Positions 17,431 through 26,052 of a stretch of 64,000 nt of DNA are shown piece after piece. A model generated the notes under the pieces. It made no database searches. It was not told the DNA's origin and was given only the letters and a program-made list of their open reading frames with translations. Position numbers and translations under genes: made by a program. The number at the start of each line of letters is the position of its first letter. Position 1 is the stretch's first letter. The stretch is from Desulfovibrio sp. (GTDB lineage: Bacteria; Desulfobacterota; Desulfovibrionia; Desulfovibrionales; Desulfovibrionaceae), in contig NZ_JAVESS010000011.1 in the NCBI RefSeq assembly GCF_034006445.1, positions 28,228-92,227 on the forward strand. The letters are read 5' to 3'.

Positions 17431-17557
17431 TAGAGCATTTAACACTTGAAATGCTCGCGTACGGCAGGCAAAAGCCCGCCTACTCGCATTTCGTGGCAAG
17501 GATTTTCAGAAAAATCCTTGCAGAGCATTTAACTCATTTCATTCGTAAACTGCTCTA
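17431..17557 (+). repeat. 127-bp TAGAGCA element, copy 1 of an identical pair (family B)
   Basis: Begins TAGAGCATTTAACACTTG and ends GTAAACTGCTCTA, with imperfect terminal inverted repeats TAGAGCANTTNAC. Inside are GCAAGGATTTT / AAAATCCTTGC and GGCAGGC / GCCCGCC hairpins. By eye it is base-for-base identical to the reverse complement of 34046-34172. Confidence 0.92.
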
Positions 17558-17668
17558 GTTATGGCTGCAGTGGCAGGCCTGATCCGCTGGTTTTCCGAAA
17601 GCGCACGCGATGGCGTACGAAGCACTCTTGCGACGGCCCACGGCGAAAACGCCGTTCCCCGGCCATGG

Positions 17669-19660
17669 CTAGTCTTCGGTATTCCACCGGCCGCGTACGG
17701 CGTCCATGCGCTCCTCAAGAGCTGTCATTTCTTCAAAAAGGTCTTCGCCGCGCTTTTTGCACGCCTCAAAGGTTTTCAGCAGTTCCGAGGAGCGCGCGTG
17801 ATCGGCGTAAATTTCCGGGTCGGCCAGTTGGGCCTCAACCGTTCCCTGCTCGTCCAGCACCTTGGCCAGTTCTTTTTCCATGGCGTCATACTTGCTTTGC
17901 AGGGGCTTGAGTTCCTTGTGCAGGGCATTGCGTTTTTCGGCCTGTTCGCGCTTGAGGCGTTTTTGCTCCTCACGCGAAAGGCCCGGGCCAGCGTCACCGG
18001 CTGATGCGGCATCCTGCGCCTGCGCGCCCTGGCCGTTGCCGCCCGCGCCCGCAGCAGCGTTGCGTGCGCGGCGTTCCGTATCATAGGCCACAAAGTCGGG
18101 GAACACCGTGATGCCCTTTTTGTCAAGCTCCCAGGCCTCCGCGCCCACCTGCGAAAGCAGCCAGCGGTCGTGGGCGACCATGAGCAAGGTTCCCGTGAAT
18201 TTTTGCAGGGCCGACACCAGCGCCTCACGGCTTTCAAGGTCCAGATGGTTGGTGGGTTCGTCCAGCAGCAAAAAGTTGCAGCGCTTCAGAAACAGGCTCG
18301 CCAGCACAAGGCGGCTTTTTTCACCGCCGGAGAGCGCGCCCACCTGCCTGTCAAAATAGTCCTGCCCCAGAAGAAAGAGGCCGAGCACGCTCATGAGCTC
18401 TTCTTCAGTGGTGCGCGGGTCGGACAGACGGCGTATTTCGCTGAGCACCGTCGTGTCGTCGCGCAGGGTCTCCATCTGGTGCTGGGTATAGTAGCCCATG
18501 CGCAGTTGCGTGGCAGTGGCCAGATTGCCGCCGCAGCGTTCCAGCGTGCCCGCCAGCAGTTTGAGCAAGGTGGATTTGCCGCAGCCGTTGTGGCCAACCA
18601 GGGCAACACGCTGCCCACGGTACAGGGTAAAGGTCAGGGGCGGCCACATGACTTTGCCGTCGCCGAAATGAAAATCCAGATCAGCGGCCGCCAGAACGAT
18701 TTTTTCGGAGTGCGGCGCTTCGGGCCAGGAAAAGTTCAGCTCTTTGCGCTTGGGTTCCGGTCTGTAGTCTTCAAGCTCTTTTTCAAGCTTTTTCGCCATC
18801 TTCTGACGCGAGCCAGCCTGCCGGGCCTTGGTGGCCTTGGCGCGAAAGCGCTCCACAAAGGCCATTTTTTTATCAAGGTCTTCCCTGAGGGCGCGGGCTT
18901 CACGCTCGCGCTGGGCGTTGTATTCGTCCTGCAGGGTCAGAAACTGGGTGTAGGTGGCTTTGCGGAACACGGGGCGGGCGAGGCCCAGATAGAGCACGTG
19001 CGTGCCCACCGTGTCCATAAAACGGCGGTCGTGGGCCACGAATACCAGCGCGCCCTTGAAGTCCAGCAAAAAGGACTCCAGCCATTCCACGGCTTCCATG
19101 TCCAGGTGGTTGGTGGGTTCGTCCAGCAGGAGCACGTCGGCCCCTGCGGTGAGCACGCGGGCAAGCTTGGCGCGTTCGCGCCAGCCGCCGGAGAGTTCGC
19201 GCAGGGTGCGGCCCCACTTGTGCTCAGCAAACCCCAGACCCGAAAGCACGGCCTTGGCCCTGTGCTCGGGATTGTATCCGTAGAGCGATTCAAGCTCGCT
19301 CTGGCGGTGCATGAGTTCGGTAAGGCGGGATTCGTCCTTGTCGGCGGCGGCTTCTTCCCATTGCGTCCAGAAGTCGCTCCAGTCGTGCAGCACGTCCAGA
19401 ACGTAGGTGAGCAGCGGCGTATTGAGCGCCTCTTCTGAAAGCTCCTGTTCCACATAGCCCATGCGACAGCCGCGCGGCAAAATGACGCGCCCGCCGTCAG
19501 CGGAGTCCACCCCGGCCAGCAGCCGCAAAAAGGTGGACTTGCCCGTACCGTTGGGGCCACAGACGCACAGGCGCACACCGGAATCCACCTCCAGCGAAAA
19601 ATTGCTGAAGATGTCCCGTCCGCCAAAAGATTTTGAAAGTTCCTGAATCGTTATTTTCAC
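17669..19660 (-). CDS. ABC-F family ATPase (ribosome-associated, YheS/Uup type)
   Basis: A 663-residue cytosolic protein with two ABC domains and no membrane segment; ABC-F proteins act on ribosomes in translation or antibiotic protection. Domain 1: GPNGTGKSTFL Walker A, LSGGWRERAKLA signature, LLLDEPTNHLD Walker B. A charged linker (about 235-300, rich in Arg/Lys/Glu) follows. Domain 2: GHNGCGKSTLL, LSGGEKSRLVLA, LLLDEPTNHLD. The last ~110 residues form a Lys/Glu/Leu coiled coil of the YheS/Uup kind. The start is GTG 19660, overlapping the upstream SDR stop as GTGA, with GAGGG upstream. Which subfamily it belongs to is unresolved. Confidence 0.92.
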   Translation of the reverse strand: MKITIQELSKSFGGRDIFSNFSLEVDSGVRLCVCGPNGTGKSTFLRLLAGVDSADGGRVILPRGCRMGYVEQELSEEALNTPLLTYVLDVLHDWSDFWTQWEEAAADKDESRLTELMHRQSELESLYGYNPEHRAKAVLSGLGFAEHKWGRTLRELSGGWRERAKLARVLTAGADVLLLDEPTNHLDMEAVEWLESFLLDFKGALVFVAHDRRFMDTVGTHVLYLGLARPVFRKATYTQFLTLQDEYNAQREREARALREDLDKKMAFVERFRAKATKARQAGSRQKMAKKLEKELEDYRPEPKRKELNFSWPEAPHSEKIVLAAADLDFHFGDGKVMWPPLTFTLYRGQRVALVGHNGCGKSTLLKLLAGTLERCGGNLATATQLRMGYYTQHQMETLRDDTTVLSEIRRLSDPRTTEEELMSVLGLFLLGQDYFDRQVGALSGGEKSRLVLASLFLKRCNFLLLDEPTNHLDLESREALVSALQKFTGTLLMVAHDRWLLSQVGAEAWELDKKGITVFPDFVAYDTERRARNAAAGAGGNGQGAQAQDAASAGDAGPGLSREEQKRLKREQAEKRNALHKELKPLQSKYDAMEKELAKVLDEQGTVEAQLADPEIYADHARSSELLKTFEACKKRGEDLFEEMTALEERMDAVRGRWNTED

Positions 19661-20820
19661 AACCAGCCCTCACGGCGGTAGCCTTCCACTGCTTCAGCCA
19701 TGCCAGCCTCAAGGCTCATGCAGGGGGTGAAGCCAAGTTCTCGCCGAATACGGCTGCCATCGCTCAGCCAGCCAGCTTGCCGGGCTTCGCGGTATTTGTC
19801 CAGATTCCAGTTGGGGGCGCGGCGCAGATGGCCGCCGAAAGAGGCGGGCAGCCTGCCCAGCAGGGCGTCGGCAGCAATGCCGAAGGCGGATGAAAGCCCT
19901 GCCGTGAGCGCCATGATGGGCAGGGGCATGTGGATGACATGCACCGCGTGCTTGCGGCGCTTCAGTGCCTTGTCCACGGCCTGCCCCATGGCGCGGCAAA
20001 AATCGCTCATATTGTGCGCCTGCCCGTCATTGAGATGGTAGACGCCCCGGGCGTCGGGCCTGCACGCGCAGATGACGGCCTGGCCCATGTCGCGCGCGTG
20101 TACGGCGCTGACGGGAAATTCCCGCCCAAAGCCGGGACTCACGGCCACGCCGCGCATGACACCCTTGAAGACGGGCAAAAGGCCCTTGTCGCCTGAACCG
20201 TAAATGATGGGCGGGCGCAAGGTGACCATGCGGTCGCCAAGGGCGCGGCCCAGAATTTGTTCGCTCAGCGCTTTTGACCAGCCGTAGGCCGATACGGGCG
20301 CGGGCAAAGCATGGTCGTCCACGCCGGGGGCCGTGCCGCAGGGGCCGGTGGCCGCCTGGCTGGACACCAGCACAAATCTTTGCATGCCCGGCTGGCCGCG
20401 TTTTGCGGCGTTGTCGTCGGCCTGACGTATGGCCTCGGCCAGACACGCGGCGGCGCGGGCGTTGGCGCGCAGGTAGTCCTGCCAGCCCAGCCCGAAAAGA
20501 AGGGCGGCCATGTGGATGACCACATCCTGCCCCTCAAGGGCTTCGGTCAGACCGCGCCCGGTGCCAAGATCGGCCTGGACCACGGCCACGCCTTCAGGAA
20601 GGCCCGCCGTGTGCGAGCTTGCCCGCGTGAGGCAGGTGACGCGCGCGCCTGCCTGCAGCAGTTGCGGCAGCAGATGGCGGCCCACAAAGCCTGTGCCGCC
20701 CGTAAGCAGCACCCGCACGTCCGCAAGATGCCCGGTGGCGGCAAAATCCGCCCCACTGGAGCCTTCAGGGCGAGCAGGGCCAGCCTGTGTCATGTCTGCG
20801 CCGCAATCCGCCGTGATCAT
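19657..20820 (-). CDS. NAD-dependent epimerase/dehydratase (extended SDR)
   Basis: A 387-residue extended SDR. Seen: VLLTGGTGFVGRHLL nucleotide-binding motif with Gly41/Gly44/Gly47, VVIHMAALLFGLGW, VLVSSQAATGP catalytic Ser segment, AYGWSKALSEQ with the YxxxK pair, and LRPPIIYGSGDKGLLP. These are typical of nucleotide-sugar epimerases or sterol-dehydrogenase-like SDRs; the substrate is not determinable. The N-terminal ~34 residues are an Ala/Gly-rich lead absent from most relatives. The start overlaps the GNAT stop (ATGA) with GGGAG upstream; the stop overlaps the ABC-F start, so translation is coupled through the whole run. Confidence 0.88.
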   Translation of the reverse strand: MITADCGADMTQAGPARPEGSSGADFAATGHLADVRVLLTGGTGFVGRHLLPQLLQAGARVTCLTRASSHTAGLPEGVAVVQADLGTGRGLTEALEGQDVVIHMAALLFGLGWQDYLRANARAAACLAEAIRQADDNAAKRGQPGMQRFVLVSSQAATGPCGTAPGVDDHALPAPVSAYGWSKALSEQILGRALGDRMVTLRPPIIYGSGDKGLLPVFKGVMRGVAVSPGFGREFPVSAVHARDMGQAVICACRPDARGVYHLNDGQAHNMSDFCRAMGQAVDKALKRRKHAVHVIHMPLPIMALTAGLSSAFGIAADALLGRLPASFGGHLRRAPNWNLDKYREARQAGWLSDGSRIRRELGFTPCMSLEAGMAEAVEGYRREGWL

Positions 20821-21947
20821 GCCTCGATCTCCCTGCGGTAGATGCGGTAGCGCTTGGTGAGGCGGCCCGAAAAATCTTCAAGAAGGTCGTTGATGGCCAC
20901 GTTGTCCTCAAGCACCCACGAGCCTTCCACCCACTGAAAGTCCGGCCGCAGCCGGGCTTTTTCCAGCATGAAGTCCAGCAGCAGCAGGGGCAGGCCCATG
21001 AGCCTGAATTCCTCGCGGATGCCAAAAAGAATGGTGCGGTAGCCGCCGCGTATCTCGGCCCGGGCGCGCCACCAGTGCCACAGGGCGGACAGGCCGAGCT
21101 TGCCGTTGAGCCTGCGGAGCAGCGGGGCCATGTCGGGCAGGGCCACCATACCGGCGGCCGGTTCGCCGTTGTGGTAAAAGAGGACGAAAAATTCCGGATC
21201 CAGCACGCTCTTCAGTTCCTTGACGTGCTGCTCGGCCTCGCCGTCCGAAAGGGGAGAGAAGCCCCAGTTGTCCGCCCACGAGACCTTGTACAGGGCCAGC
21301 ATGTCGCGGATGTCTTCGGTCAGGGTGGCCTTGCTGGAAGTGCGGCAGGTGAAATGGGCCTCGGCCTTGAGGCGGGCCACTTCGTCATGGAGCCATTCCG
21401 GCGGGTTGAAGCGGCTTCTTTCAAGAAGATAGGCGAAGAGATCCTGTTCCTTGCGCAGATGCCAGCTTTCCAGCAGTACGGGGTAGTACGGCGGGTTCCA
21501 GGGCATCATGATGGTGGGCGCAAGCTCAAAGCCGTCCACCAGCAGGCCGCAGGTATAGTTTGTGGAGGGGTTCAGCGGCCCGCGCATGAAGCTCATGCCC
21601 TGGCCGGACAGCCAGTCTCTGGCGACGTCCAGCAGGGCATGGGCGGCTTCCCTGTCATCTTCGCATTCAAAAAAACCAAAAGCCCCGCAGGTTTCACCCG
21701 CGTAGGCATTGTACTTTTCATCCACAATGGCGGCGATGCGGCCCACGAGCCGCCCGTCACGCGCAGCGAGAAAAAGCTCCCGCCGGGCGCTTTCCCAGAA
21801 GGGATGCTCGCCAGGGGTGAGCAGTTCGCGCTCCTGGCTCTTGATGGGCGGCGTCCACAAAGGACTTTGGGCATAGATGCCCCAGGGCAGGTCAAGAAAC
21901 TGGGCGAACTCCGCTTCAGAGCGGACGGCGGTGATGGTAAGCGCCAT
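20817..21947 (-). CDS. Conserved protein with GNAT-like acyltransferase fold
   Basis: A 376-residue member of a widespread uncharacterised family that looks like a double GNAT domain. Seen: an N-terminal domain with RRELFLAARDGRLVGRIAAIVDEKYN and GAFGFFECEDD, then the family hallmark RGPLNPSTNYTCGLLVDGF and IMMPWNPPYYP, then a second domain with EFFVLFYHNGEPAAGMVALPD. No function is known to me. The 3-base gap after pyrD and the ATGA overlap with the SDR gene place it in the pyrD operon. Confidence 0.8.
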   Translation of the reverse strand: MALTITAVRSEAEFAQFLDLPWGIYAQSPLWTPPIKSQERELLTPGEHPFWESARRELFLAARDGRLVGRIAAIVDEKYNAYAGETCGAFGFFECEDDREAAHALLDVARDWLSGQGMSFMRGPLNPSTNYTCGLLVDGFELAPTIMMPWNPPYYPVLLESWHLRKEQDLFAYLLERSRFNPPEWLHDEVARLKAEAHFTCRTSSKATLTEDIRDMLALYKVSWADNWGFSPLSDGEAEQHVKELKSVLDPEFFVLFYHNGEPAAGMVALPDMAPLLRRLNGKLGLSALWHWWRARAEIRGGYRTILFGIREEFRLMGLPLLLLDFMLEKARLRPDFQWVEGSWVLEDNVAINDLLEDFSGRLTKRYRIYRREIEA

Positions 21948-21950
21948 ATA

Positions 21951-22877
21951 TCAGCCCAGTTGCAAGCTGCCGCGCAGCTCGGCCAGCGAAGAAACGCCCA
22001 GACGTTCGCAGGCGGCGGGAAGCTGCTTCACCAGATCAAAGGCGCAGTCCGGCCGCATGAAGCTGGCGGTGCCCACCTGAACGGCGTGCGCGCCCACCAA
22101 AATGAATTCCAGCGCGTCCTCGACGCACGAGATGCCGCCCACGCCCACCACGGGAATCTTTACCGCGCTGGCGACCTGCCATACGCAGCGCAGGGCCACG
22201 GGCTTGATGGCAGGGCCGGAAAGGCCGCCGACCACATTGGCCAGGGACGGGCGGCGCCGTTGCAGGTCAACGGCCATGCCCAGAAGCGTGTTGATGCAGG
22301 ATATGCTGTCCGCGCCGGCTTCTTCCGCAGCGCGGGCCATGACGGTGATGTCGGTGACATTGGGCGAAAGCTTGACCATGACGTGCTTGTCAGGGGCGGC
22401 GCTGCGCACGGCGGTAGTCACCTGCGCCAGCATGCGGGGATCCTGGCCAAAGGCTATGCCGCCTTCGCGCACATTGGGGCAGGACACGTTGACCTCAAGC
22501 GCGGCCACGCCTTCCTCATCATTGAGGCGGGCGGCCAGCAGGCCGAAGTCTTCAACAGATCCTGCATAAATATTTGCGATAACGGGAGTTTCCTGCCAGG
22601 GCAGCTCAGGGAGTTTTTTTGAGCAGAAGACATCGACTCCGTCATTCTGCAAACCCACGGCATTGAGCATGCCCGCCGTGGTTTCCACAATGCGGGGGGT
22701 GGGGTTGCCTTCGCGGGCCTGGAGGGAAAGCCCCTTGACCACCATGCCGCCAAGGCTGGCAAGATCGCCGTAGGTGGCGAACTCCAGGCCGTAGCCAAAG
22801 GTTCCGGAGGCCGTAAGTATGGGATTTTTGAGGGACAGATCGTGCGTCTGGCCGTTCAGTGTGACGGAAAGATCCAT
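21951..22877 (-). CDS. pyrD: Dihydroorotate dehydrogenase B, catalytic subunit
   Basis: PyrDB oxidises dihydroorotate to orotate in pyrimidine synthesis, passing electrons through its FMN to PyrK. The 308 residues match class 1B: NPILTASGTFGYG (FMN/substrate binding), NAVGLQNDGVDVF, the catalytic Cys in VNVSCPNVREGG (class 1B uses Cys where class 2 uses Ser), VMVKLSPNVTDI, INTLLGMAVDLQRRRP, VGGLSGPAIKPVALR and GVGGISCVEDALEF. I chose ATG 22877 (GGAG eight bases upstream); the upstream open frame lacks conservation. Its partner pyrK is upstream on the same strand but separated by 440 bases, which is unusual. Confidence 0.95.
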   Translation of the reverse strand: MDLSVTLNGQTHDLSLKNPILTASGTFGYGLEFATYGDLASLGGMVVKGLSLQAREGNPTPRIVETTAGMLNAVGLQNDGVDVFCSKKLPELPWQETPVIANIYAGSVEDFGLLAARLNDEEGVAALEVNVSCPNVREGGIAFGQDPRMLAQVTTAVRSAAPDKHVMVKLSPNVTDITVMARAAEEAGADSISCINTLLGMAVDLQRRRPSLANVVGGLSGPAIKPVALRCVWQVASAVKIPVVGVGGISCVEDALEFILVGAHAVQVGTASFMRPDCAFDLVKQLPAACERLGVSSLAELRGSLQLG

Positions 22878-23317
22878 GCCGCGTTCTCCAGTAACCGCGC
22901 AGACCCGCCTTAGCGCAAAGTTTTGCGCGGGGGCGGTGAGGGGTTGTATGCCCGTCTCGGGTGAGCCTTCACGGGCGTTGTTTGCTTTTTGCCGCTGCCG
23001 CACTCTGTGGCGGCGCTGCTCCGCCGGGCGGCAGGCCGTTCAGTGCCGGGTTTTGCCCCGGCTTTCAACCTTGCGGCCGCGTTTGCCTTGCTGCCTCGCA
23101 AGGGGCATGCCCTGACGGCAATGCGAAAAATACGCTTGAGGCGCAGTTTGTCTTGCGGGTCAAGGAACAGGTCTTTGTATCCGCCAGGGCCCTTGAGGGC
23201 AGAGCAGGCAAGCAGCGACGCTGGTTATCGGCTCTGCGCGAATTTTTGTAAAGCCCGCGCTGCAAAAAGCGTGAAGTAAGGCCGCGCCTCAGGCGGGCGT
23301 GTTACCGTAATGCCGCA
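22878..23317 (-). other. 440-base spacer between pyrK and pyrD
   Basis: No recognisable gene, repeat copy or clear terminator. Several overlapping frames of 60-98 codons are open, but they are Arg/Ala-rich and lack SD sites. GC-rich, with a small hairpin CTTGC / GCAAG around 23083-23101. Confidence 0.5.
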
Positions 23318-24127
23318 TCACAGTTCAATCTGATCCGACCAGAATACGGGGCCGTGGTTGCACACCTGCACCTGGCCGCCGCGTTTGGCGGGCACGGGCC
23401 AGTTTTCCGTGGTTTTGCTCACGCAGCCGAGGCAGGCGCCCACGCCGCAGGCCATGCGGTTTTCAAGCGATAGCTGACAACGCACGCCAAGTTCGGCGGC
23501 AAATTTTTGCACTGTCTGCATAAAGGGCGTGGGCCCGCAGGCCAGTACCAGTCCCTTTTGTTCGGCAAACTCGGACATGCGATCCTGAATGGAATATATG
23601 AAGTTGTCCAGGTCGCCGGGCACGGTTTCACGCAGGCTGTCCAGCGGCACATGCTCATTGATGCTGTCCACGGGATAGCAGCTGATGGGCTCGCGGTGGC
23701 CGAAAAGCATGCTGACGTTCCAGGGCTTGGGGTGCTCGCTCACATAGCCCACAAAGGGGACAATGCCCATGCCCCCTGCCAGAAGCAGGGTAGGAGTGTC
23801 GGGTTCAATGACAAACCCGTTGCCCAGAGGCCCCCATACGCGAACCTTTTCACCGGGGCGCAGTTCGGACATGCGGCGAGTGCCCTTGCCCACGACCTGA
23901 AAGAAGCAGATCATGTGCCGGGCCGTCATGTGGCATATGCCAAGGGGCCGCGCCCAGGGAATTTCAAGGCCGAAAGACTGGGGGCGGATCATGACAAACT
24001 GGCCGGGCCGCCACTTGGTCCATTCAGGGCGGGTAAGGCGCAGTGCGAAGAAGCGGCTTTCGTTGCCGGTCTGCCCAAAGGGGACGAGGTCCAGAACACT
24101 CAGCTCGCATGAAGTAGATTGCGACAT
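23318..24127 (-). CDS. pyrK: Dihydroorotate dehydrogenase B, electron-transfer subunit
   Basis: PyrK carries FAD and a [2Fe-2S] cluster and links PyrD to NAD. In 269 residues: RPGQFVMIRP, RPLGICHM flavin-binding region, GPLGNGF, the NAD-binding LLLAGGMGIVPFVGYV, VLACGPTPFMQTV, and cluster ligands Cys227, Cys232, Cys235 and Cys256 (CGVGACLGC plus QVCNHGP). The ATG at 24127 gives the expected N-terminus but has no SD. The promoter -10 ends only eight bases upstream, so the message may be leaderless. Confidence 0.95.
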   Translation of the reverse strand: MSQSTSCELSVLDLVPFGQTGNESRFFALRLTRPEWTKWRPGQFVMIRPQSFGLEIPWARPLGICHMTARHMICFFQVVGKGTRRMSELRPGEKVRVWGPLGNGFVIEPDTPTLLLAGGMGIVPFVGYVSEHPKPWNVSMLFGHREPISCYPVDSINEHVPLDSLRETVPGDLDNFIYSIQDRMSEFAEQKGLVLACGPTPFMQTVQKFAAELGVRCQLSLENRMACGVGACLGCVSKTTENWPVPAKRGGQVQVCNHGPVFWSDQIEL

Positions 24128-24134
24128 GCGAAAA

Positions 24135-24163
24135 AGTATAGACGCACTTGGTCAGGTGGTCAA
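24135..24163 (-). promoter_or_regulatory. Sigma70-type promoter of pyrK
   Basis: On the minus strand TTGACC (24158-24163) and TATACT (24135-24140), exactly 17 bases apart. The predicted start of transcription falls at or within two bases of the pyrK ATG. Confidence 0.75.
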
Positions 24164-24407
24164 CCGGGGGGATCAAGATAAGTGGATAATTAAATACTCT
24201 TTTTTTGTATGCATTTTAGTGGCCCACAACTGTAACGTGGTCTGCGGGCAGGGCATTTATGGAGTCTCCGGGCGGCCTGCCCCTCTGCCCGCCCGTCCGC
24301 CTGTCCGCCCCGGCGCTGACGTGGTGGCGCAAGCTGCGTACAATGCACGGTATTTTCAACTTTTCAGCCCGCCGCACACGCGCTACACTAAAGGCAGGAG
24401 AACCGTC

Positions 24408-25481
24408 ATGAACCATATGTATGCCAACCGTCGCGAAAAATTGCGTCAGGCCATGCGGGCTCGCGGTCTGGATGCGCTGCTTGTCAGCCAGGCTGCCAAC
24501 CGTTTTTATCTTTCGGGTTTTGAACTGCACGATCCGCAGTATAATGAAAGCGCCGGCAGGCTGGTCATCACCGCCGACGGGCGCGACTGGCTCGCCACGG
24601 ACGCGCGCTATCTGGACGCCGCCGCCCGCCTGTGGGATGCGGAACGTATTTTTATTTACGGCGGCTACGCGGCACGGGATATTTACGGACTGCTGCGGCG
24701 CTGCGGCGGGCGCATCGGCGTGGAGGCGCAGGGCATGAGCCTGGCCTTTGCCCGCGACCTGCGCCAGGCCGGGCCGGGCCTCTACTGCGAAGCTGCGGAC
24801 GGCCTTGTGGAGCATTTGCGCCGCATCAAGGAGCCTTGTGAAGTGGCGGCTCTGGAAAAGTCTTTCGCTCTCAACCACAAGATGCTGCAATGGGTGGAAA
24901 GCCAGTTGGAGCCGAGCCGCACAGAGACCCAGGTCAGTTGGCTCATTGAACGCTTTTTCCGCGAAAATGGCGCTTCGGAACTGGCTTTTGCCAATATTGT
25001 GGCTGTGGGAAAAAATGCGGCCCTGCCCCACGCCATACCCGGCGAGGACGTCATCACGGACAACTGCCCTGTGCTCATTGACGTGGGTTGCCGCGTGGAC
25101 AGCTATTGCTCTGACCAGACCCGCACCTTCTGGGTGGGCGAACAGCCCACGGACGAATTCCGCCGCACCTATGATCTTGTGCGCCAGGCGCAGACCGCCG
25201 CCATTGAATCCATGCGCCCCGGCCAGCCCATGCGTGACGCCTATGGCTATGCCCGTGCGGTGTTTGAAAAGGCCGGAACGGCAGAGGCGTTCACCCACGG
25301 CCTGGGGCACGGCGTGGGGCTTGAAACCCACGAGGCCCCCAGCCTCTCGCCGCGTTCGGAAGGCGTGCTTGAGCCGGGCATGGTGGTCACGGTGGAGCCT
25401 GGCCTCTACTACAACCAGTGGGGCGGGGTGCGCTGGGAATATACTGTGCTGGTAGAAGAAGACGGCGTGCGCATTTTGTAG
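24408..25481 (+). CDS. Xaa-Pro aminopeptidase / M24B peptidase
   Basis: A 357-residue pita-bread metallopeptidase that cleaves Xaa-Pro bonds (PepP/PepQ type). N-terminal creatinase-like domain (1-125: LRQAMRARGLDALLVSQ, RFYLSGF). Catalytic domain with the five metal ligands: Asp in IDVGCRVD, Asp in SDQTRTFW, His in HGLGHGVGLETHE, Glu in TVEPGLYY and Glu in VRWEYTVLV. Start ATG 24408 has GGCAGGAG seven bases upstream; an open frame extends further 5' without conservation. Divergent from pyrK. A perfect terminator follows. Confidence 0.93.
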   Translation: MNHMYANRREKLRQAMRARGLDALLVSQAANRFYLSGFELHDPQYNESAGRLVITADGRDWLATDARYLDAAARLWDAERIFIYGGYAARDIYGLLRRCGGRIGVEAQGMSLAFARDLRQAGPGLYCEAADGLVEHLRRIKEPCEVAALEKSFALNHKMLQWVESQLEPSRTETQVSWLIERFFRENGASELAFANIVAVGKNAALPHAIPGEDVITDNCPVLIDVGCRVDSYCSDQTRTFWVGEQPTDEFRRTYDLVRQAQTAAIESMRPGQPMRDAYGYARAVFEKAGTAEAFTHGLGHGVGLETHEAPSLSPRSEGVLEPGMVVTVEPGLYYNQWGGVRWEYTVLVEEDGVRIL

Positions 25482-25650
25482 GCCCGCGCTTTACGGTGCC
25501 CGCGGCTCCGAGATGCTGCCGGGGCGTTGTGGCGGCGGCGCTGTGGCGCAGACCGGGAGTTTCGCCCGTGTTGCGAGGTCGCCTGGGTGTCGCGCCCGTG
25601 ACGACTGATCGCGCTCTGTGCATTAATTGGTCATAGCCGCATGAGTCATA

Positions 25651-25692
25651 AAAATACGGAAAGCCGGGGGCAATCCCGGCTTTCCGTATTTT
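25651..25692. terminator. Bidirectional intrinsic terminator
   Basis: AAAATACGGAAAGCCGGG, a 6-base loop, then CCCGGCTTTCCGTATTTT: a perfect 18-bp stem. It follows the M24 peptidase. Confidence 0.93.
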
Positions 25693-25804
25693 GGCGTGGG
25701 GTATGGTGCGAAATCGCATGGCGAAACCTTGGGCGGGGATGCCTGGTAGAGCCTCTCTCCAACGTCCCGTCCCAGATCAGAAAACCCTTTCAACCCCTCA
25801 AAAC

Positions 25805-25880
25805 TATAATAAAAGTTTTAGGGGGTGGGGGTGTGGGGGAGGGGACCCTTTTGCAAAAGGGTCCCTCCCCCACAAAGCAT
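25805..25880 (-). repeat. G/C-rich 3'-end element A6
   Basis: A full copy whose polarity matches the minus-strand htpG transcript rather than the plus-strand peptidase gene, although both converge here. Confidence 0.85.
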
Positions 25881-25900
25881 TTTAACGTGAAACTACTCTA
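25877..25900 (-). repeat. Decayed TAGAGCA-type hairpin (family B)
   Basis: AGCATTTTAACGTGAAAC followed by TACTCTA, sandwiched between elements A6 and C1; three repeat families abut one another here. Confidence 0.5.
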
Positions 25901-25902
25901 AG

Positions 25903-26052
25903 GAAGCACTGATTAAAGAGCCTCCTGGAAACGCGCAGTTATTTCGTTTGGCAAGGCGCGATCTTTTTTTGAAGCAGGAGTGGACTCTTCTGTCCTCGAC
26001 TGTTTCAAAAAAAGTGAAGCAACGCCGCCAAACGGAATAAATCAGCGTTTCC
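25903..26052 (-). repeat. 150-bp structured repeat C1
   Basis: Ends GGAAGCACTGATTAAAG and (reverse complement) GGAAACGCTGATTTATT form imperfect terminal inverted repeats. Nested arms GTTTGGC / GCCAAAC and CTTTTTTTGAA / TTTCAAAAAAAG fold inside. The last base is adjacent to the htpG TAA stop. Confidence 0.9.

Noticed and set aside
17431..17557. Considered a complete insertion sequence.
   Set aside because: Only 127 bp with no transposase; a non-autonomous element is the better description.
23913..24407. 5' extension of the Xaa-Pro peptidase open frame by 165 codons.
   Set aside because: It overlaps pyrK antisense and its promoter, is not peptidase-like, and the ATG at 24408 has a strong SD.
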